NCBI RefSeq assembly: GCF_032362555.1
Contig: NC_083520.1
Coordinates: 62,001 to 126,000, forward strand
Source: Amyelois transitella
Taxonomy: Eukaryota > Arthropoda > Insecta > Lepidoptera > Pyralidae
Direction of reading: 5' to 3'
DNA: 64,000 nucleotides
Part shown: one piece after another, positions 32,440 through 44,057 of the stretch
How the letters are laid out: each line of letters opens with the position of its first letter
How positions within the stretch are numbered: position 1 is the first letter of the stretch
Notes under the pieces: generated by a model
What the model was told of the DNA's origin: nothing
The model's input: only the letters and a program-made list of their open reading frames with translations
Database searches by the model: none
Program-made: the position numbers and the translations under genes

Positions 32440-32640
32440 AACTCCATCTCTTTCCCACGGATGTTGTAAAAGGCGACTGAGGAAAAGGCTTGTTAACTTA
32501 GGATTCTTCTTTAAGGCGATGGCCTAGCAACCTATTAGAATCTGAATTCCTTCACAGCTGAACATGGCCTTACAGTCTATTCGAGATTGCGGGCTCTTTC
32601 TATCCCGTAAGTGATAAAGACGCGACTATATGTATGTATT
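32440..32640 (+). mobile_element. GTGCCG element, 5'-truncated
   Basis: CAACTCCATCTCTTTCCCACGGATG..GTGATAAAGACGCGACTATATGTATGTATT. Confidence 0.75.
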
Positions 32641-32764
32641 ACGATCCCAATGTCGTTAAAAATATACAGTAATATAATAGTATAAGTAGTGCCCTTGTAC
32701 TGAATTTTTCTTTATTTTAAGTTTTTTTTTTGCTAATTTTTCTTGTTGTACATAAATATATAAA

Positions 32765-32875
32765 TAAATAATAAAATCCCGCCTTTTCCCTCTGGGGTAG
32801 GCAGAGACTTCATCTTTCCACTTACCACGATCCATGCATATTTCTCTCGTTTCGTCCACATAATGCAATCTCGTC
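32765..32875 (-). mobile_element. LINE 3'-end fragment
   Basis: On the minus strand it still reads VDETREICMDRGKWKDEVSA and YPRGKRRDF, the C-terminus of a non-LTR reverse transcriptase, followed by the ATTTATA-rich tail. Confidence 0.65.
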
Positions 32876-33273
32876 AGTGCCGGAAACTTTCGACCTGATC
32901 TCTAATTATTAATATCTAAGTAAGTAGATATTTATCCAAAACGTGTCTGCTCATAAATCTGTCCAAGAGTTTTCAGTTATTTGGTGTCATGATAACACAA
33001 GATTTATGTATTATTTGGTTAATAAACATGATGATGACGGAGGTTCGATGTCCGGACACCATGCCAGAATACCTGTACATCAAGGACTTTTTGTAAAAAA
33101 ATTATCTGTCTTGAAATTTTGCCAGTGCTTTCAACAAGTTTTAATTTTAGTCCGCGATAGTTCATGGTGGATGCAACAGATGGCGTTAGGAGTCTCGTTC
33201 TAGAGATAAATTCGGATTTAGGTAATGTACGAAATGTCGATTATTTAAACAAAACTTTTAAAAATATACATAA

Positions 33274-33410
33274 TACACACATATAATCACGTCTATAACG
33301 GGGTAGACAGAGCCAACAGTCTTAACTGATAGGCCACGTTCAGCTGTTTGGCTTAATGAGTCTCTATCCCTTAGTCGTCCTATTTTTTTTTACTAGAAAC
33401 CACGTGTCAC
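33274..33410 (-). mobile_element. GTGCCG element with internal deletion
   Basis: The 3' half (ATAATCACGTCTATAACGGGGTAGACAG..) is joined directly to the CTCTATCCCTTAGTCG segment; the middle is lost. A further fragment (GACAGGTTGCTAGCCCGTCGCC) lies at about 33516-33540. Confidence 0.65.
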
Positions 33411-33866
33411 TGAAAACATTGAAACTTTATGTCACAAGTTTTCACCACCTTTGTGGCAAACAGAGACAATGTCTTGAAAATACTCGAAGGACATGTTCAT
33501 GAATAGTTTCCGACAGTGACAGGTTGCTAGCCCGTCGCCTGAAACAAAATCTCGAGTTAAGGAGCCTTGCATTGAACTTTTCAAATCTGCGCGGGATACT
33601 GCACGAACCATGAAACACACCTTTTTCTTCGCCACCTGTCCATTATGGTGGCTGGCTATACTACTTGCATAGTTTATTGTTGCTTTTGCTGATAGACCTC
33701 GATTTGATCAGACTGGAATCGCCGTTATGGTTCTCACTTCTCCCGACTAGATAAACCACGGTCACGGTAGATAAGGAGGTCGGAAACGTATACAAATGCC
33801 ATCAGAGAGAGAGTAACGGGTTTGAAGTAAACTTTTTTATTTGATCGAGTACGAGCAACTTTTTAT

Positions 33867-34118
33867 GCCGTGTGGCTTCCGTCTTTACTGTGAAATGAGT
33901 TTGCCATGGATGTCGTAAAAGGCGAGTAAGGGATAGGCTTATAAACTTGGGATTCCTCTTGTAGGCTATGGGCTAGCAATCTAAGGCTAGTAACCTGTAA
34001 CTATTTGAATCTTATTTCCATCATAACATGAAGCCGAACGTGGCCGTTCACTTTGAGACCGATGACCCTGTTTACTCCGCAAGGGATATAGACGTGACTT
34101 ATGTATGTAAGTACGTAT
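33867..34118 (+). mobile_element. GTGCCG element, near full length
   Basis: TGCCGTGTGGCTTCC..CCATGGATGTCGTAAAAGGCGAG..GCAAGGGATATAGACGTGACTTATGTATGTAAG. It has a short internal tandem duplication (GGCTAGCAATCTAAGGCTAGTAACC). Confidence 0.8.
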
Positions 34119-34429
34119 AAACAACTCGGAAATCCTGACCAGAAAAAAAAATCACATCGTGGTTGTTTTGTTTTGATGATTCCAACTGAACAAGATGACA
34201 TCATGTAGTGATAGCGAGAGAGAGGCAAGTAGTGCGGTCTCACTCATTGCCTGCGGGTCTTGGCAACAGGCACCGACTTATAATTCCACTGCCAAATCAA
34301 TAGTGAATCCCGTTCTCAAGTTCATTAATATTTCTTGAATATTTTTGGTCTTGGTTGTGAAAACTCAACATACATTCGCTAATCACGTTTCTTTTTATTA
34401 CGGGTTAGGGTGAGTCACTAATCATAAGA

Positions 34430-34589
34430 CTCAAGAGTAACTTTACATTAGTAACATAACGCTCAAGCCTGTCTGTCTGTCTATCTATCTGCCTGGTACA
34501 TTATAACTACGAAATAACTTAACGAATTTGAACAAATTCGGCGAGTTTAGGTATTTTTACACATGGACGGAGCCGCGAACTACAGCTAG
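34430..34589 (+). mobile_element. Helitron 3' part
   Basis: Ends CATGGACGGAGCCGCGAACTACAGCTAG|T. The left end was not identified, so the start is approximate. Confidence 0.5.
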
Positions 34590-36132
34590 TATATATTTGC
34601 GAGCCGCGCCTCTGCCGTTTTGACGTCCATACACTGACATGACAGCTATCTTGTTCCCACACCTCACAAGCGAATGTGCACTCTACGCTACACGATTTAC
34701 GCCACAAATTTCCAAAGCTGGTGTAAAATAAATTGAACGTTTAAAAGAATTGCCAAAAATCCTATGTGCAGTTTTATAGTGCGAGGGGCCGTGTTCGCAA
34801 TGAAAGCAACTCAGATCTACTTATTACGTCGAAACTTTCCTTACAGAAGCCATTTCGTTGTGAATAAGTCTACGGATTTGAAATAAATTTGACTTCTGTC
34901 AGGAAAAAATATTACCCATAAAAATATAGTAATATAGCGGAGGTAAACTTTTTCACACGAACCTAAATGATAGCTTTGTGATAACCTGACTTCCTGGATC
35001 GTGGTCATAGCCAGACCCGGGTTAAAGGAGGTTTGAGGAGACCAAACCGACACAGGCAAAGCATGATGACTTGCCTAGATCTTTTTTATGTTAAGAATTT
35101 ATTGGAATATACAATCGGAATTGTCTTGTAATATTTCGATTGTATTATTGCAATGAATTCTTGAATTTAGTATGGTGAGCTATTCTATGCAATGTCAAAT
35201 TTCAAATCCGTTCAGATTGCCCTGCGGAACGTTGACAGATAATGTCAGCCATCTTTTCCTTTTACACAAACTTGATGAATAAGCAATAGAAAAAGATGGT
35301 GGCTCGGTTCCCGGGATTGCGTGTCGGGGAAATTGGACAGGACTCCGTAAATGGGGTGAATTAATGAAGATGCGGCAATTTGACGTCATAAATTGTGAAT
35401 AGCAGCGTTTCCGAGACGTAATGAAGCAATCAGACGGACTAACGAGGCCGATGGGTTATTACTTCGAAAGAAGTGTGATTAAGGAAAGCGAAAACTTAGC
35501 CTCCGCGCGGCTATTGTCAGAGATATTAATACACACTCTGCTTCGTAACTGATTTTTGAATAAATTCAATAATGCCTTTTTTAAATGCAAGACCAAGTCA
35601 AGTTAATTTTTCATTACAACTGACTGCGGGTCGAAGCCGAAGCCTTGGGTTTTGGAAAAGATGTTACCTCGTGTACCTATTGACTCTTATTTGCAGTGGT
35701 ATTGTTAAGATTTGTATAGTTACAATGATAACAAGATCCGCTGGCGAGCATTGTGCTTGAACCATATAATTCTATGGCTTGAACTCTAACCCGCTTCGTT
35801 CTACATCACGGCTCAACAATAAAGAGCTCAGAGAAGGTTAGTACTATAGAGTCGAAGGCACAATGACGTGGTGTGATCTGCGACGATAATAATAAGTCTG
35901 CTATTTGACCAAAGAAGAAAAGGTACCTACATAAATACACAATAGTTCATTAAGAATACACCTTTGTATATTAAGCACAATTCTAGATAAAGAGAAAATA
36001 TAATTTCTTTTACTTATTTGCTCATTTACATATTTTATATGCACGATAAAAGTTGATGTTGTATCACCGGGAATTAGGTATCAAGTCGGGACAATGTAAC
36101 ATGCTGAAAATAGGCGGAATTTAAGATCTTTA
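34590..36132. other. Non-coding DNA
   Basis: No element or gene was recognised. It is mixed AT-rich sequence with no long open frame of coding character. Confidence 0.4.
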
Positions 36133-36138
36133 ATCTTT

Positions 36139-36408
36139 ATACATACATACATATGGTCACGTCTATATCCCTTTCGGGGTAGACAGAGCCAACAGTCTTG
36201 TAAAGACTGAATGGCCACGTTCAGCTATTTGGCTTAATGACAGAATTGAGATTCAAATAGTGACAGGTTGCTAACCCATCGCCTAAAAAAGAATCCCAAG
36301 TTTGTAAGCCTATCTTAGCCCTTAGTCGCCTTTTACGACATCCATAGGAAAGGAAGGAGTGGGGTCGTATTCTTTTTTATATTGATGCCGGGAACCACAC
36401 GGCACAAG
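36139..36408 (-). mobile_element. GTGCCG element, full length with target duplication
   Basis: Flanked by ATCTTTATA at 36133-36141 and 36409-36417. All family landmarks are present. Confidence 0.92.
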
Positions 36409-36505
36409 ATCTTTATAGATTGAATAAAGCTTAGTCTCCTTTCTCCTCCGTGTTGGTTCATGGCCGTTCCCCAATTTTGGCCATTGAGGCAGCATCGACA
36501 AACCA

Positions 36506-36517
36506 CCATTGTTTGTT
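36506..36517. promoter_or_regulatory. SOX-forkhead composite motif
   Basis: CCATTGTTTGTT contains a full SOX core (AACAATGG on the minus strand) overlapping a forkhead-like TGTTTGTT. It lies in a GC-richer block (36430-36600) with another GGCCATTGAGG nearby. Confidence 0.25.
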
Positions 36518-36739
36518 CCCCGCACTCGTCCATGTTGGCGGGCGGGCACGAGCGCGTGCGCACGAGGTCAGGGGTCGTGACTATTGTGCAGGGGACCAGC
36601 CCGGAGATTGCTATTTCGACATTATTGCACTTCGTTGCTACGAAGCGTTATTGTTTGACACAAAACCGTTGCTGCATTCTATATTTGCATTTCGTAGTCC
36701 TAACTTTAAACAAAGGTTTTTAGGTTACCTATATTTTAT

Positions 36740-36898
36740 AGATACAAATATCACGTCTTTATCACTTTAGAAGTATGTAGAGCGAACAGTCTTGAGAGTC
36801 TTAATTGAATTAATATCATGTAACCTGGATGGCTCTATGATTGAGAGAGTGAGATTCAGATAGCGACAGGTTGCCGACCCATCCCCTAAAGAAGAATT
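36740..36898 (-). mobile_element. GTGCCG element, strongly diverged
   Basis: ATATCACGTCTTTATCAC..GAGATTCAGATAGCGACAGGTTGCCGACCCATCCCC; the 5' third is absent. Confidence 0.65.
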
Positions 36899-37106
36899 AA
36901 TATATATAGAATTAATATTAAAGCAAAGGAAATTAATATGAACTTATTAAGAATTTATTTATTTATGTTATGTACATCGAGAAACCATAGAACAATAACA
37001 TATACATATACACAGGAATACTTTGTACAGGGGCACTGATTATATCAAATAGAAATTTAATTTTAACTTTCGTTAAGTGTATTCAACTAAGTACTTAACG
37101 TACCTA

Positions 37107-37366
37107 CATTCATACATATAGTCACGTCTTTATCCCTTGCGGGGTATACAGAGCCAACAGTCTTGAAAAGACTGACAGGCCACATTTAGCTGTTTGGCTT
37201 AATGATAGAAATGAGATTCAAATATTGACAGGTTGCTAGCCCATCGCCCAAAAGAAGTATTCCAAGTTTATAAGCCTATCGCTTAGTCGCCTTTTACGAC
37301 ATCCATGGGAAAGAGATGGAGCGCTCCAATCCTTTTTTGTATTGGTGCCGGGAACCACACGGCACA
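37107..37366 (-). mobile_element. GTGCCG element, full length
   Basis: All landmarks are present from CATACATATAGTCACGTC to GGTGCCGGGAACCACACGGCAC. ACTTAAC at 37093-37099 and 37367-37373 is a plausible target duplication. Confidence 0.9.
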
Positions 37367-37686
37367 ACTTAACATTTTTTTATTATTCGACATGCAATTA
37401 TTATATTATCGAAATGAATTATTCCCATATTAATCAGAATTCTATGTTATTGCATTTCCCCCTCAGCACTGAATATTCACCCATTTCATCAATTCTGTAT
37501 AACCCCGAGCCGCCGTAAGAACAACAAAAAGCTTGTTCGTTATTGCGAGCGGTGTCGTAGCTCATGGGTTTATCTCGCGGAATAACAGTTTATTGGTCCC
37601 CGTTCCGGGCCGGCATGGAGGAGATTATTGCAGAGACCAAGTACTTTACGAACGCTTTCATAAAACCGTATAAAAAAATTGAACGT

Positions 37687-37992
37687 ACTTCATACATATT
37701 ATCACGTCTACATCCCTTGCGGGGTAGACAGAGCCAACAGTCTTGAAGAGCAAAAGTACAAATAAAGTGAAATGAAAACCATTCCAAAAAATAAAACAAG
37801 AATACAAGTACTTACATAGGTTGGATGTTGTTGCAGAAAGGGTAAACAACAAGAAACTGAACAACCAAGTTCAGTTGTATGGCTTTGTAATGGAATTGAA
37901 ATTCAAATAGAAATAGGTTGTTAGCCCATCACCTACAAGAATATTCCTAAGTTTATTTACCTATCCCCATGTCGCCTTTTACGACATCTATT
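37687..37992 (-). mobile_element. GTGCCG element split by about 115 bp of other DNA
   Basis: The 3' part is at 37687-37750 and the middle part at 37870-37992. Unrelated AAAGT-rich sequence lies between. Confidence 0.65.
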
Positions 37993-38039
37993 TTTTGTTT
38001 ACGTGTAGTAGGAAAGGCTAAAGCGCGAGTCGCCACTAC

Positions 38040-38560
38040 AACTCGTGCACACTAAATCGTGAGAATGAACTCGAACTCTTTCCGTGCGGCCTACAATTAC
38101 GAGTAGCTGTATCACCGCCGCGATTTAAGTATAAAATTTAGTCTGTCTGGCATGTAGGTAGGGTAGGGTCGGAAACTTGGCTGAGATCTGATTACTATTT
38201 GAGAGTGCGAGCTATATGTATAGTTTTGTTTTGGCACCATGTTGCATGTAAATGTTTTTGTGGGATTTATTTTTTTTTGGTATGTATGCAATTGACTGAT
38301 GCGTGACCAAAAATTAATTTTCAAAAGTCACAACAGTCAGAAAAACTTCAACTGGTTGACGCGCAAAAGCCAACTTTTGTCTCCGATAACAGCTTGGTCT
38401 CCACGTCACTGGCTCCTCCGCTTGCGGACCGGTAACGGGCGGGAAGCACGGCGAAGATGGCGCGCCAATGTGTCGGAAGGACGGAAGCACGCGCCATAGC
38501 GGCCTCAAATGTTGCGGGACAGGCCTTTCTCCTGGTCGCACACGGCCGATTTCGCTTGGA
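38040..38560. other. Unique sequence outside the left inverted arm
   Basis: A GC-rich block at 38395-38560 (CGGACCGGTAACGGGCGGG..) abuts the inverted repeat. The open frames across it are not coding-like. Confidence 0.35.
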
Positions 38561-39174
38561 CTCTCTTTGCTCGACGCTGAACTGTGGCAATAGGAAATGT
38601 AATACCTTTTCAGTTCTGTTTGAAGAATATGAATGTAAAATTTATGGATGTCTTGAACTCCGGACTCAGTGCGGTTGTTGCTAAAACATGTAAAACTGTT
38701 GTACTTTTGTGTGTTATCAACAGTAGGTATGCTGTTTTTAGGTGAATTCAAAATTGGAATTAATAGCTTAGGATACAATCGAGCGTTGTGAGTCAGATTT
38801 TCCTTCGATGAATCGTTAAGAGATGAAAAGTACTATCGTTTCGTTTCGTTGACGAAACATTATTTCATCTAACTATTCAATGGCCAAACGGTTTCCAACT
38901 GGGGAATTATGGCGACATGGAAACAAGTATAACTGACAAGTCCTCCACCGGCCCTCCGCCGCGCACCCTCGCGCGGCAAACGCACAATATATGTCAATAG
39001 CAGCAGATACCGCTGAATGGCTGTCGTTAGCATATCGCCCCGACGGCTGTGACGCAACACTTGTTTCTATGCAGCGGGCCGCCTGTAGGGTTGCCCGTCT
39101 GTCCAACTAAATTATCGTGTTTCCTGGAAAAACTAATAGTTAATTTATTGTTAACACCATAAATGGACGGCTTT
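38561..39174 (+). repeat. Left arm of a 614-bp inverted repeat
   Basis: Every stretch compared is the exact reverse complement of 40119-40732. The same predicted peptides (for example MDRRATLQAARCIETS) appear on opposite strands of the two arms. The outer end is CTCTCTTTGCTCGACG. The inner 86 bp begin AGGGTTGCCCGTCTG and end at GGACGGCTTT, which looks like a transposon terminal repeat. Confidence 0.95.
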
Positions 39175-40118
39175 AAAAAAAAAAACAAAGCTGATCAATT
39201 CAAATTGGAATTTTCACGAAGAATAAGGAAACACGCCTGCACACACTTTTACATACGATGACAAAATGGGCGATCCAAGTAGCTTCTAGCGTCCGGATTG
39301 GCTACTCGTAGAGCAGGTGTTGACAATATCAAATATTACCAAAATTTCGTCGTGACAAAAATGAATAATAAAATGGAAGATAATTATGGACATCAATTTA
39401 TAAACTAATATTTATTATAAAAATATATATAAATGTAATTAGCTTTACCTGATATCAATTACAAATCATAATATATACCGAAAAAAAACCAATTGTTTTA
39501 ATATCGTTACTAGAATTTTTATTCGGTTGTATTTTGTAACGCAATTCGTGAATAGGACAAAATATTTTGTATGGAGAAAATTCCGGTTCGGTGTGAAAAA
39601 AGAAGGATATTATTAAATACTGGTACAAAAAAACAATACATTATATTTATTTAGCTAGGCAAGGTATAATTCTGTAGTTGTATGTATTCGTTGCAGTAGA
39701 ATTGATAATATTTTTTTAAAATATAGCATGAGGACAAATTTTTATGTCGAAATGGTCGTTTAAAATGATTTTCACCCTAATCTAACACTAACCACTCGCA
39801 TTGCCGTGACACTGGCGAGAGTTGGCGCACTTGAGCTGACATTGCAGTAGTCTGCAGGCGGTACCTGTAGACTGTTACCGTAGGAGTGCGGGCCCTTGGC
39901 GACAGGGCTGCAGGCGACGCGGCCACCCCGCCCTCGACTCACTCCGATTGGCAGGGCTGCCACTAATTGGTTCATTTGTCCTTCTTGAACATTTTTTTAT
40001 CCTTCTGACGAGTTGATTCATATATAAAACCACTCATATTTGCCTAAGGAGAAGTCAGAGAGTATTTTTTTCTATTTGCCACGATCCCAGCATACTTAAT
40101 TTGTCAATTTTTTCATGC
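39175..40118. other. 944-bp spacer of the inverted repeat
   Basis: Mostly AT-rich, with one GC-rich patch at 39800-39965. It contains one copy of a 27-base motif (AATGGTCGTTTAAAATGATT.., at about 39750-39777) that also flanks the right arm, and a LINE-tail-like fragment at 40052-40100. No coding region was found. Confidence 0.7.
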
Positions 40119-40732
40119 AAAGCCGTCCATTTATGGTGTTAACAATAAATTAACTATTAGTTTTTCCAGGAAACACGATAATTTAGTTGGACAGACGGGC
40201 AACCCTACAGGCGGCCCGCTGCATAGAAACAAGTGTTGCGTCACAGCCGTCGGGGCGATATGCTAACGACAGCCATTCAGCGGTATCTGCTGCTATTGAC
40301 ATATATTGTGCGTTTGCCGCGCGAGGGTGCGCGGCGGAGGGCCGGTGGAGGACTTGTCAGTTATACTTGTTTCCATGTCGCCATAATTCCCCAGTTGGAA
40401 ACCGTTTGGCCATTGAATAGTTAGATGAAATAATGTTTCGTCAACGAAACGAAACGATAGTACTTTTCATCTCTTAACGATTCATCGAAGGAAAATCTGA
40501 CTCACAACGCTCGATTGTATCCTAAGCTATTAATTCCAATTTTGAATTCACCTAAAAACAGCATACCTACTGTTGATAACACACAAAAGTACAACAGTTT
40601 TACATGTTTTAGCAACAACCGCACTGAGTCCGGAGTTCAAGACATCCATAAATTTTACATTCATATTCTTCAAACAGAACTGAAAAGGTATTACATTTCC
40701 TATTGCCACAGTTCAGCGTCGAGCAAAGAGAG
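40119..40732 (-). repeat. Right arm of the 614-bp inverted repeat
   Basis: Reverse complement of 38561-39174 with no difference seen in the segments checked by eye. Confidence 0.95.
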
Positions 40733-40910
40733 AAATGGTCGTTTAAAATGATTTTCACCCACCTATAGTATGTCTGTATTATTTATGCGAATTGTGAAGA
40801 GACCCTAATAATTTCATTTTTGTTATTTTTTGTTACGATTTTCATTTTTGTTTTGATTTCATTTTTGTTTCATTTTTGTGACAATGGTCGTTTAAAATGA
40901 TTTTCACCCA
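40733..40910 (+). repeat. Two direct copies of a 27-bp TTTAAA-centred motif
   Basis: AATGGTCGTTTAAAATGATT followed by TTCACCC occurs at 40734-40760 and 40883-40909, and also at 39751-39777. Between the two right-hand copies is a (TTCATTTTTGTT)n simple repeat. Confidence 0.85.
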
Positions 40911-41083
40911 TTACTGCTCGTTGCGGCAACGATAAAATGTCGCAGCTTTACGGTGTCGGCTAAACTTTTTGATTCAAGAATATGTTTTAATATTTGTGGA
41001 GTAAAAAAAATAAAGAACAATGATTAATTGAATTTGATCCTTTACGGTAACACTTTGGTGAAAAGTTATGTTATCTTCTTTTT

Positions 41084-41234
41084 CCAGCGACTTCACCAGA
41101 GCTTCGCTACCATTTGAGACATTTGTAAAAATCGGCAACCAACCTGGCTGTTTATACGTATACACAATCACGGCTGTACCCCATGGGGGAGACACAGGAT
41201 TCGAAGATCACGTTCAGCTAGAAAGCATAGTGAA
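41084..41234 (+). CDS. Candidate internal exon, unknown gene
   Basis: The acceptor TTCTTTTTCCAG is strong, and the frame stays open for 68 codons after it: DFTRASLPFETFVKIGNQPG, then CLYVYTITAVPHGGD. A possible donor is GTGAAG|GTTGTG. The peptide matches no family I know. It needs one leading base to complete a codon, which fits the exon at 23958. A chance ORF cannot be excluded. Confidence 0.25.
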
Positions 41235-41299
41235 GGTTGTGATTCAGTTTAAGTCCACCTTTCATAGAAGAGTCCCAATTAAGTATGTTTGAACTTCTT

Positions 41300-43290
41300 A
41301 AGGTTATTTATATAATTGTACTAAGTTCGGTTGCGACGCAGTTGCGAATTACCACGAGGCACGCCGCATCCACACGGAAATTCCTTTGAAGTGTTCAAAT
41401 CGAGATCAGAACAGTTTATTTAATTCCCATTAAGGAGTTGTTTCAAAAGGCACGGCGGGGAATCTTAATTCGATCGCGAGCTAAATAGACCGAGAATTTG
41501 TCCAAAGCCCTTTCCCCCTCCCCGCTCCACTACACCTCTCCCTTTGACACGTTTCCCCGAAATCGTCATCAACGCGAAATCCTTTCTTCTTTGTAATGTA
41601 GTGTTTAGTTCATTTAATTAAATATTGCCCAGTAAATTTCCGCTGAACGAAAATACTGCAGGAAACTTTTAGTGAATTGTGAACAAAGCCGGGATTGATA
41701 GATATTTCAACTATTGACATGGATTGACTTCACAATAATGTTGAAAATTTGGAAGCTCCTTTTGTTGCGAGTCGGGCATAAAGTAAGTATGTAGCCGTAA
41801 CTAAAGTTTGATTTATCGAGACCCTTTATCGCGACGTTTACTACCGACCGTAAAAAACTAGTGACGTAATCTGAGTGAAAAAAGTGTAATCCAGCGCGCA
41901 GCGGGAGGCTTGGCAATTGTCCGCTATTATTTTCCCATGTAGCGGCGCCCGGACGCCGGTGGCGGGGATGAGCTCGCGGACCGCTCGCTGCCGCCATTTT
42001 CAAGCTAATGGTCCGACTGTAATGACGCTCGCAGCGAGCTCTCGCTTTTACAAAACAATTACAGTTAATGCCTCCGCGCCATTACATCACTCGCCTTTTT
42101 TATTATAATTTTTCTCTCCCTTCCCTCCGCGATTTAAATTTCTTAACGTTCTCTGTTCAGGCCCAAGGACTATTTAGCATCTAAATACACGTGAAAATTG
42201 TAAATTACGGCCATTTCATTTATTTTGCGGTCGTCGTGTTTAATGTTTGGAAATAACAACAGCGTATCTACCCTTCTCAAGCGCTTCCTTTGTCGTTATG
42301 TTGGCGAGGAGCTGTCGCCCGCCGCTCGGAGCCCGTCCAGCGCTATCTCAGCTCCATCGCTTTCACACCATGAATAAAAATGAATTATCCGAACAGAAAT
42401 GAATTACCGCGGTCGGCGCCATTGCTGATGGCGTCCATTTCCGATGGCTGCTCAATTTCCTCCTCGCATCCATCATGGACACCGGCGGTCCCCCCCTCCC
42501 CCCACCGGCCCGCCCGCTCGCAGAATGTATCTCGATGACATACGTATCGCACATTAAGCTTTTTATATTTGCGACATTTGTCAGGTGCCGAAGATAAAGC
42601 GTTTGCTGTGCTGTTATTGGCCGTTTTATTTTCGAAATGAAAAGGACAAAGAGGTTCTATAAATTAAGCGGGTTCGGTAATAGTGTTATCTTTCACCGGA
42701 ACTTTCTGGAATTCGATAAACAAAGCCATTTGTTTTGCGTTAGCGAATCGGATCCTCCAACTCCCATACGCTCGCAGGTATTCCCTCAATAATTTATGTT
42801 CAATAAGAAATCTTGTCGACCGGATAATGGGTATAGATTAGATGGAATCTATGCTTGTATAGAAAATATTTAGGAGATATTTTACCATCTTCTGGTTTAC
42901 GACAATCTGAATACTTGTTTTGATCAGTTGATATTTCCTGCTAATAATATATGAAGTACCAAGTACTTGTGGAAGGACAAGTAATGGACACAACATTTGC
43001 CCGGCAACAGTAGTGAAGCAAAGCGAGTGTTCGCGTGCGGGCACGGCACCATGTTGTATTCAGGGCCGCTCCGGGCGTGATGGCGGCCCTCACACTTTAA
43101 TGACCGAGGTTCGATTCCTGCAAAGGGCACGCCGGTGTCGGCCTGTCTGTTACTTCGGGAAATGTCGCGTTAATCAATAAGATTTTTCTTTTATATTTAC
43201 AGAGACAGTTTCTTTTGGTTTTTATTGATTGTTGTGTGGACTATTAACTTGGAAGTTCATAACATACTTATATACATAAGTATATATAAT
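41300..43290. other. Repeat-poor, CG-richer non-coding block
   Basis: No mobile elements were recognised in about 2 kb, unlike the rest of the 24-64 kb region. It has GC-rich patches at 41890-42000 and 42290-42530 and several ATTA-rich stretches. It may be conserved regulatory DNA. A box-B-like GAGGTTCGATTCCTG lies at 43107-43122. Confidence 0.45.
41993..42448. promoter_or_regulatory. Cluster of GCCAT (Pho/YY1-like) motifs
   Basis: GCCAT or ATGGC at 41993, 42078, 42210, 42418, 42428 and 42444. The last three lie within 31 bp. GCCAT is the core of Pho/YY1 sites found in Polycomb response elements. GC-rich sequence raises the chance rate. Confidence 0.25.
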
Positions 43291-43440
43291 ATATCCCGCC
43301 TTTTCCGCTAGCGGTATTTCATATACGGTGTTGGACACGTTGAGTTGGCTGCAGACACTGACTAGGTTGATAGCTGTTGCTATCCCCTCACCCTTTGTAT
43401 TGCTAACTATAACTAACTAGAGATGTTTATTTATTGTTTT

Positions 43441-43500
43441 TAATCACGTCTATATCCTTTGCAGGGTACACGGAGTCAGCAGTCTAGTAAGACTAACAGA
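43441..43500 (-). mobile_element. GTGCCG element, 3' fragment
   Basis: AATCACGTCTATATCCTTTGCAGGGTACACGGAG.. Confidence 0.65.
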
Positions 43501-43846
43501 CTCGTAAATTTTCGCTCTATCTATTATTGCGTACAAAACTCACTTTCGCAATCAAAATATTATGGTCCGCTGAAATAACGCTAATTTTAACGGCGCTGCC
43601 CACGCGCATTCTCCCAGTCAAATCTGGCAAGTTCTAATCTATTCTGGATGCGTATCGGACGAACAACAAACTGATCTATTTGTGAAAAGTCTGCTTTCTA
43701 CGAAAACACGCTCGTCGCATACGACTGAACAAATGTAAGGTTTTGCTGAAACAAATGCATGCGTGTTAACCCCCCACTGCGGGTACCAGGCTTGGTCCAG
43801 ACCTTGTGGGTAATGTTCTGTGTGTGGCTTAGTATCTTAGAATGTA

Positions 43847-43925
43847 CTAGCGACCCGCCCTGGCCCCGTTGTGGTAGCATTTTCAAATGTAAACCTTCTT
43901 CAGAAAACCCTCTTGCCAAAAAATA
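43847..43925 (-). mobile_element. Helitron 3' end
   Basis: On the minus strand it ends ..GGGGCCAGGGCGGGTCGCTAG|T, the same terminus as the Helitron at 10535-11487. The 5' side is truncated. Confidence 0.65.
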
Positions 43926-43947
43926 GAAAGATTTTATGTACATAGTT

Positions 43948-44057
43948 ATAGTTCCATCATAAAGCCATACAACTAAATGTGGCCCTTAAGTCTTCTTGAG
44001 AATGTTCGGTCTGTCTACCCCGTAAGGGACAAAGACGTAATATATGTATGTATGTAA
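43948..44057 (+). mobile_element. GTGCCG element, 3' part
   Basis: TTCCATCATAAAGCCATACAACTAAATGTGGCC..AAGGGACAAAGACGTAATATATGTATGTATG. It directly abuts the tRNA-headed SINE at 44058. Confidence 0.75.

Noticed and set aside
38314..38778. 154-codon minus-strand ORF
   Set aside because: It crosses the boundary between unique DNA and the inverted-repeat arm. The part in the arm is equally open in the other arm and has no domain or coding signature.
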